A stretch of 64,000 nucleotides of DNA, taken from Polytrichum commune (Eukaryota; Streptophyta; Polytrichopsida; Polytrichales; Polytrichaceae). Made by a program: the position numbers and the translations under genes. The notes under the pieces are model-generated. The model saw only the letters and a list, made by a program, of their open reading frames with translations, was not told where the DNA came from and ran no database searches. The stretch covers positions 33,790,001-33,854,000 of the forward strand of contig OX485804.1 of the NCBI GenBank assembly GCA_950295325.1, in the 5' to 3' direction. Positions 57,872 through 64,000 of the stretch are shown piece by piece; the first letter of the stretch is position 1; each line of letters opens with the position of its first letter.

Positions 57872-60253
57872 ATGCATTGGGCACTGACTAAAAAATGTTG
57901 CAACTGCCACTGTGACGATCCTCCAATCAAAGTACCGAAGAAAACGAGAGACCGCAATGTCATTTATTCTCTCTCTCCCGAGGTGCAGCACTACATTTTG
58001 CTGGCTTTCAAGGTTATCCGTGGAACTTTGATTCGTCTTGGCCCTTATCTTTTCGTTCAGTAGCTGCTCTTGTTTCCACTACGTATATTTAAAAGTTCTC
58101 TCTAGAGTCTCTGAGTTTGTGTCAGTGGGAACACTATACCATAACCACGAAGGTCTGCAACAGGATCTAAATGTAGTATTCCATCTCTTGAATGATTCAC
58201 TGCAAAGGTAACGGTCATATTTCTTGACAAGATAACTCCATGGAAACAGAAGCTCAAATTTCTGTCGCCTTTGCCAATCTCGTATATGTTGCATACTTGC
58301 TTAATGTGAAGGTTTCAAAGAAATTCTTCATTTAAGTTGCGGTTGCACTTGGTAAAAAATTAGAAAGATCATTCGATTTTTATGTGTAATTTTTTGATAT
58401 ACCAGGCGGACTTTCCACTGTTGTCGCCAAAAGAAGGCGTGACCTGCGTACGGGCTTTCTACGGCACCGAAGACCCCTTATCGGCGCAGAAATGGCTCGC
58501 AAACTTTATACACTGGGCTGACCAGCACAACCTCTCCACCATGAACATGCTGAAGTACGCCGTCACTGCATTGTTTGGGGATGCACGTGATTGGTTCCAG
58601 GGCTTAGGAGAAGTAGCGACATGGAGGGATTTCTGGTTTCTCTTCCGAGAGAAGTTCCTCCAGGAAACTGCGATTTGGACAGGTACTATTGTATTGGACC
58701 TTCTTCAAACAAAAACAAAACAAAAAAAAAAAAAACAGTCTTGCAATCTGTGTTAACATCCTATACATCCATCCAATTAGTCATAACCAACATTTTGTTC
58801 ATGGTCTTGCGGATTTCTATGACTCTCATTCTACATTTAAAATAGCTAACACGCTGTCCGATGCAGGAACCAGGTGTAACCCATACCGCTTATATTTTAG
58901 CGCGACTGTGAAGGATAAGATAAGTCAAGTAGGCATCGGAGGAATGCTTTGGAGCCCCACCGGAGGGTTCAAGTGGCACCTTGTGAGCCAATCCCTTAAT
59001 CTGGAGGAATTTAAGCAACTGGCAACCTATGAAGCTCTCATCGCCGGCCTGAACGCCGCGTTTAACCTTGGTGTGCGTCACATCATTGCTTGCGGTCAGC
59101 CCGAGGATCTCACCAGAATCATTACTGAGGTACACACACATCTCAGGTCCAGTAAATCTTTCAAAATCAGGCGTTCAAACATACAGTCCTCTAACACACA
59201 GTTCCGAATCAAGAACATAAGTGTTGCGAGTTCGTGCTTATTCTCCGGGTGCTATAATGCCTAGCACTCTTTGGTCACAATCCAAGTGTCACTCCACCTC
59301 GGATGTTGTGTCTACTACTGTGTGAGTAAATTAAACAATTCTGTCCACCAACTCTAGTTATGGAGCCATTTTTGTGTGGCTCTGCTCCACGTAATGCCTT
59401 AAGCAGACAAGAACAACATTTATCTTGAATCACGAACTATTGCAACATCCATGCATTAATATCCAATAATAATGATGAGGTTCATATTTCTGCAATGCAT
59501 CCTTAGCGAGAAATGGTGGAAGTGAGATGTATGCTTCATTGATTTTTGTCCAGTTTCATATTTGAACAAAATTTCTACCTCACTCCACCTGTGTGAGTAA
59601 ATCGAACAATCACGTCTGGAAACTCTAGTGTATGGAGCGAATTTCTTGACTCTGCTCCTCGTAGTGCTTTAAGCAAACAACAACAGTAGTTATCTTGAAT
59701 CAAAGAATATTGGAACATTCATGAACCGTCGCTAGTCAGAGATGGCTAGTATTCACCAAATACTATGGAGAGAGTCCTTTTTCTGCTAACCCGTCCTGCA
59801 ATGCATCTTCAGCAAATAATGGTGGAAGTGATGTCTGCGCAGGTACACGAGTGCTGTCTGATGGACCACCACGCTCCGCACACCAAAACCCTCGACCAGC
59901 GGTTCAAACGAGTCCTTCACCTCAACCGGCGATTCCACTCGCTCCAATTCCGGGCGACCAAGAGCTGCCGCAATGCCGTCGCGAGCAACCTCGCCACCCG
60001 AGGTCTCAACAGATGGTTAGCGAACAACTGCGAGGCTGGCGACAAGGAGCGGCGAAGAAAAGCTCGCTTCCACGTACATTACAAACAGCACGAGTCCACG
60101 CGGCGATGTCGCGAATGGGAGAAGCTCTTCCTCAAGAAATTCCGCTTCGGGAGCATGGCCATGGCCAGGGCCAAGTGCCACTTGGAGGATTGCGCGCCGT
60201 TCCCAAACTGCGCTGGGAACTGCGCGGCCGCTCTTCGGCTGAAAGCCGCGTGA
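57872..60253 (+). CDS. Spliced gene with retrotransposon Gag-like and degraded RNase H domains
   Basis: Four candidate exons, 57872-58012, 58406-58682, 58867-59129 and 59843-60253, join in phase at GT-AG sites without a stop, giving 363 aa. Exon 2 is a Ty3/gypsy-type Gag segment (AFYGTEDPLSAQKWLANF, then a WFQGLGE and W..FWFLFREKF pattern). Exon 3 and the start of exon 4 form an RNase H fold of the plant RVT_3 type (YRLYFSATV, GGMLWSPTGGF, LATYEALIAGLNAAF). Three of four catalytic acids are replaced: Ser at about 151, Gln at about 217 and Ser at about 275; only Glu 195 remains. Exon 4 then adds a basic, Cys-containing GC-rich tail (KERRRKARFHVHYKQ; CREWEKLF). Protease, reverse transcriptase and integrase are absent. 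Exon 1 (CCNCHCDD) is the weakest part. This reads as a domesticated or chimeric gene, but a decaying retroelement with chance splice sites remains possible. Confidence 0.6.
59280..59842 (+). repeat. Tandem duplication within intron 3 of the Gag-RNase H gene
   Basis: Two copies of about 265-280 bp start near 59280 and 59575. Shared stretches are TGTGTGAGTAAAT, CTCTAGT.TATGGAGC, TTATCTTGAATCA and CTGCAATGCATC. The second copy ends in the acceptor TCTGCGCAG of exon 4; the matching end of copy 1 (near 59535) lacks a usable CAG. Confidence 0.6.
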
Positions 60254-60714
60254 ATGGCCGTCCCCAAGCGCCACAGTTTGTTTGCAACTGCTGCTGCTGT
60301 CTCTTTGGCTCAATGTCACGTGAACTGCTGAACCGCCATAGTGAACGTAACCGTTTGGCGTCTGGTGGCGTTCAAGGACTGGGGACGACGATGATTTATT
60401 CTAAACCCTAATCTTCGTTCTCCACCGTCCTTGATCTAAACGGTAGATCTTCATGATCGGAGGGTTTAGAGTAGATGGCGTCCAAAATGGTTATGGTTTG
60501 TAATCCTCCTCGGGTATCTTGGCCATTAGAGGACTACACTAATTATCCTAATTAGTGAGGGTGGTACTAATTCCCAAAGCATGCACCATTTGAAATTTTT
60601 ACAGAGCAACACTTCAAATCATGAGTACGTGCTCATTTATCATAGATTTCAAGGAAATTGGTGCGTGCTTTACAGTGTTTGAAGAGTGATAAAAGAAAAT
60701 TTTAATGGGGACAC
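60254..60714. other. Downstream of the Gag-RNase H gene
   Basis: GC-rich 3' flank to about 60410, then AT-rich sequence. A frame overlapping exon 4 in another phase (59851-60411) is a GC-driven shadow. Nothing else was recognised. Confidence 0.4.
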
Positions 60715-60890
60715 ATGTTTGTCAATGAATAGTGTCAAGTGCTGTTACTTTCAATGACTAGTGTCAAGTGCTATTACTTTCAATGACTAGTGTCAAGTGC
60801 CCGTATTATCAATGAATAATGGCAAGTGCCGGTCCTTCCAATGAATAGTGCTATTATGAATAGTATTTTCAGTGAATAATGTCAAGATGA
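60715..60890 (+). repeat. Minisatellite, about 31 bp unit
   Basis: The unit TCAATGACTAGTGTCAAGTG followed by about 11 bp repeats in tandem at about 60720, 60749 and 60780, then in degenerate form (TCAATGAATAATGGCAAGTG) to about 60885. It immediately precedes the hairpin terminus of the dispersed element. Confidence 0.65.
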
Positions 60891-62085
60891 ACAATGATAA
60901 AATGTGCTTACTGGAATTAATCATGATTTAAAATACCAGTAGATTAAATCATGATTAATTCCAGTAAGTATATTTTATCATTAAGTAGGCTTGATTGATT
61001 TGGTAAGCATGCTTTCTGATTTAATTGGGCTCAATTAGAATTGATCAAGATTAATTTGACCTAACTACATTCAATCACACTTAATTAGTTTAAATGCATA
61101 TGAAAACTTTGTGAAAGTAGAAGGTATTAACTAAACTATTTTAATATTTAACATACTAGAAATAAATCACTAATTTTAGTTTCATCTTAGAATGACAACA
61201 TGATTAAATCCAGTAAGTATATTTCATCATTAATGAGGCTTAATTAATTTGGTTAGCATGCTTTCTGATTTAATTGGGCTCAATTAGAATTAATCAAAAT
61301 TAATTAGACTTATTTCCATTCAATCCCACTTAATTAGTTTAAATGCATATGAAAACTTTGTGAAAGTAGAAGGTATTAACTAAAATATTTTAATATTTAG
61401 CATACTAGAAATAAATCACTAATTTTAGTTCCATTTTAGAATGACAACATGATTAAATCCAGTAAGTACATTTTATCATCAATGCGGCTTAATTAATTTG
61501 GTAAGCATGCTTTCTCATTTAATTGGGCTCAATTAGAATTAATCAGGATTAATTAGACTTAATTACATTCAATCACACTTAATTAGTTTAAACGCATATG
61601 AAAACTTTGTGAAAGTAGAGGGTTGTAACTAAAATATCTTAATATTTAACATACTAGAAATAAATCACTAATTTTAGTTTCATTTTAGAATGACAAAGAA
61701 CCTTGCAATGGTAAGTCACAAAAATTATAACCTCGGTTCTAATGAGGATTTTGTAATATTTTGACTTCCAAATTAATTACATGCTTTATTGACAGTTTCA
61801 CTTTGAAAATAAAATCCTAATTAATTGCTTGTTGACTCAATGGAAGTGAACATATATATTGGATTTTGGACCGTGAAGGTGAAGTGCACTCAATGTGAGA
61901 TTTGTGGATAAGTGGCCTTCAAGAATGCAAGGGCAATGGTTTTTTCAAAGTCGGGCGGGAAGGCAATAGTTTTCGGTCGGGTCCTGAAAATCTGGATTTT
62001 TTGAACGGGCGGCCGCCCCTGCCCGAATCTACTCCCCCTATAAGTTCATGGGGGCACTTTAACGTCCCCCGCCAACTTTGGGTAA
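60891..62085 (+). mobile_element. Dispersed AT-rich element, copy 2, with internal triplication
   Basis: It opens with a 39 bp inverted repeat (60893-60931 and 60944-60982, 12 bp loop, core CTGGAATTAATCATGATTTAA, given as CTGGAATTAATC and ATGATTTAA). A roughly 248 bp subunit beginning GATTAA..CCAGTAAGTA follows three times (about 60953, 61203 and 61451). The remainder to about 62085 aligns with the element at 25070-25650 in the same order. It has no ORF of transposon type and so is non-autonomous. Confidence 0.7.
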
Positions 62086-62274
62086 CCGTCACTACAGGGC
62101 AGAGTGTATTTGGACTCGATTTCTTCTAGTGCTTACAGAAATTGCCGCGTGCTTTGAATTGAATCTTCAGTTCCTATTAAAAACCGTATAATCATCACTC
62201 GCACCTTTTGTCCCATTAACCTTTTTAGCTTCCTTGACTTTAAAATCAATTTCATTTCATTTTTGATATCTCCA

Positions 62275-62440
62275 GAGGTGCTAAAATGAGTTTGGCCATG
62301 AATGAACCGAAATAGATTGTTCCTCCGAGCATACAACACAAGTGGAAAAAAATTGTTTATTTGGCATGCAAAACAACCACTGGAAGCCCAAATTTCAGTG
62401 AAAAGTCCCGTTGATTTCGTCCCCAACTCTATTCTCGCAA
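62275..62440 (+). repeat. Dispersed repeat, copy 2 (partner at 12930-13110)
   Basis: AATGAACCGAAATAG near 62302 and flanking sequence (GAGTTTGGCC, GTGGAAAAAAATT, GCAAAACAACCA, TCCCGTTGA) align with 12930-13110 in the same orientation. Diverged, non-coding; it lies just downstream of the SET-domain gene. Confidence 0.5.
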
Positions 62441-62568
62441 ACACATAATTTTACACTCCAAGAAGTTGCGGAAAGCAAGACGTTGTCGACAGGGAATTTG
62501 GTTAAGCAATGTGCCAGTCGATGACATAAAATTACGGAAGGCTGTGTACACTGGGAGCATGATCAATC

Positions 62569-63771
62569 CTACACCTGATAATCGCTTTTATCTACTATAG
62601 ACTGCAAAAGACTAAGCCTCTGCTTCCCGTATGTGGACCGACAAATGTTGAGTGCACGTTGGTTGGCAGATTTGAACTGGACGGACTTCTTGCCACGGGT
62701 TCTCCGGGCCGAATCTTTTGCAACAACAGCCATGTGCAATGTTGTCTCGCTTCCTGGACAAACGGTCCCCATAGCCTCGACAACCGATTCTAGATGAGGA
62801 TGTAACTCATGGTCACCACTGATCATGTCGATGTAATGCAAGAATGAGGAGCGAACCCAATTGTTTTCTGCAGCATTCAACTTGAAGTCCTTCAGCTTAC
62901 TCTCAAGTTTTTGGAAGAACTTCAATGCCGCCGATGTCTGGGTCTCTGATAGCTTCTCATCTGATACATACTCTGTCTTTGACCTGCTTGCCAACTCCAT
63001 CTGCATGACATACATCACTGGGAGCATTAATGTACGAAGTCGAATTTACAAATTAAATTTGCCAGTATATCATAATTTAATTACCAAGAGAGATAGTTAA
63101 TCCAGAGCTTTTCAAGATACATACTCGATAACAAGCAATCAAAAAAAGATGATCAGATGTATATTGAAATACAAACAAAACAAACATGAGGCAATAGGCA
63201 AATTTATGGTGGCTAGCCATTTGACCAGGGGCCATCCACAACAATCTACATGGAAGAAGCCATTTTCCAAGACATCCCCTCTGACTTCCTCGCATCCCGA
63301 CAGTGGATCCTTGTCTTGAGTTTCGGCTACAGCTCTATAGATAACGGAAAGACTCCAGAAAACTTCATGTCTCAACTCTTGCTATTGTGGTTGCACGATT
63401 TTTTAGCAAGATAAGTGTGCAAAGCAAAAAACTGCGTCTTAGAGACAACAAGTGGCTTACAATTGACACAGCGATGCAAAACTCACCAGCTTCGTATAAC
63501 GCTTGGTTACTCTGGAAAGTGGAACGTGGAGGGCGTCTTCAAGTTTGCAACGTGGACAGTGGCAAACAAAACCCCAACCCTTTGTACTCAGCTCCCTTCG
63601 CTGCTCTAATGGCTGGAAAATATCAAAATAGCTGCGTGTGACTTCGTCACCAGCACGCAAGTCACGAGAGGCAAAGATGAATAATGCCCTGCCCACAAGA
63701 ATTGGTGATGAACTTGGAAGGCACGAGTGGTTGATGAAGGAAGGTAGCCACCAAAGCCCCCAGTGCTCAAC
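62569..63771 (-). CDS. SET-domain protein of the SMYD/TPR class (C-terminal part; 5' end outside window)
   Basis: Protein lysine methyltransferase-like gene, partial. Two exons are visible on the minus strand: 63771-63487 (95 codons) and 63000-62569 (143 codons plus stop), joined in phase 0. The first encodes the end of a SET domain: PSFINHSCLPSSSPIL (the NHSC motif that contacts cofactor), ASRDLRAGDEVTRSYFD (the catalytic-site Y in a GDEV..SYFD context) and a post-SET zinc motif CHCPRCKLEDAL. This layout resembles Arabidopsis At1g33400-like SET/TPR proteins. The second is a helical C-terminal region with LKFFQKLESKLKDF, HYIDMISGD, ETTLHMAVVAKDS and a basic KSVQFKSANQRAL segment. The NHSC is followed by LPSSS rather than the usual xPN, so the Asn after Pro is replaced by Ser. 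Earlier exons lie beyond position 64000. The intron holds a dispersed repeat. Confidence 0.85.
63080..63370 (+). repeat. Dispersed intronic repeat, copy 2 (partner at 20845-21130)
   Basis: Aligns in the same orientation with the intronic repeat in the acyl-activating gene. Landmarks: GTTAATCCAGAGCTTTT, AACAAGCAATCAAAA, GGTGGCTAGCCATTTGACCA, CCACAACAATCTACATGG and GATCCTTGTCTTGAG. It lies in the intron of the SET-domain gene. Confidence 0.6.
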
Positions 63772-64000
63772 CTGCAAAATACTTGTTCTTTGAGTTGGAA
63801 TTGTGCATGTACCATATAATCAAGCTATTTACTGGACATACATAGTAAAGAGAGAAAGACACTGAGCACAACATTGGAAATCAAGTATTCCTGTTCTACT
63901 TCCCCCACAAAAACTCGCATACTAAAAGCTATTTCTATAAGCTACTACGAGCAACTCTTGTTTGCAGGGCTCCATGCAGAAAAATGCTGACCTTCTGATC
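63772..64000 (-). other. Right edge, intron of the SET-domain gene
   Basis: Sequence upstream of the exon starting at 63771. The last bases (minus strand GATCAGAAG followed by gtcagc, at about 63992-64000) could be the end of the preceding coding exon, but too little is present to test it. Confidence 0.35.

Noticed and set aside
59851-60411. 186-codon frame overlapping exon 4 of the Gag-RNase H gene
   Set aside because: Shadow in GC-rich DNA; the other frame continues the RNase H domain in phase from exon 3.

Overview
The window is nuclear DNA of a plant. Its protein genes have GT-AG introns of about 80 bp to 2.2 kb, several proteins begin with chloroplast-transit-like leaders, and the recognisable set is plant-specific: sedoheptulose-1,7-bisphosphatase, an LPA3-type photosystem II assembly factor, a second DUF1995 protein, a plastid acyl-activating enzyme, and a TraB-family protein with a plastid-like leader. 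The mix of small genes, an LC8 dynein light chain, a SMYD/TPR-type SET protein and dense non-autonomous repeats suits a seedless land plant (bryophyte or lycophyte grade), but the sequence alone does not fix the species. All exon joins below were worked out by hand from splice consensus, reading phase and protein-family continuity.

Layout. 0.8-5.2 kb (+): class A FAD monooxygenase, 3 exons; its 2.2 kb second intron holds two transposon-like inserts. 7.9-10.5 kb (-): LPA3. 10.5-14.4 kb: gene-poor, with perfect inverted repeats. 14.6-22.5 kb (-): 15-exon long-chain acyl-CoA/acyl-ACP synthetase lacking its usual C-terminal lysine segment, with a small + strand membrane-type ORF against its 3' end. 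22.6-33.3 kb: repeat-dominated (CATCC-rich repeats, GGTATC-rich elements, a satellite array with a nested insertion, a decayed HUH-type transposon gene, promoter-proximal repeats). 33.4-36.6 kb (+): TraB-family protein. 37.4-37.9 kb (-): unrecognised ORF. 38.5-39.3 kb: foldback element. 40.4-43.7 kb (-): NmrA-like Rossmann protein with a GC-AG intron. 44.5-47.7 kb (-): second DUF1995 protein. 49.8-51.5 kb (-): intronless SBPase plus a tandem fragment of its own 3' end. 55.2-56.5 kb (+): LC8. 57.9-60.3 kb (+): spliced gene made of a retrotransposon Gag-like domain and a catalytically degraded RNase H. 60.7-62.5 kb: repeats. 62.6 kb to the right edge (-): SET-domain protein, 5' end outside the window.

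These are independent eukaryotic genes, not an operon. A theme is plastid function (Calvin-Benson cycle, PSII assembly, plastid fatty-acid activation). The points most worth a second look are the Gag-RNase H fusion gene with three of four catalytic acids replaced, the intronless SBPase whose first regulatory cysteine is tyrosine, the missing C-terminus of the acyl-activating enzyme, and the HUH-type relic.
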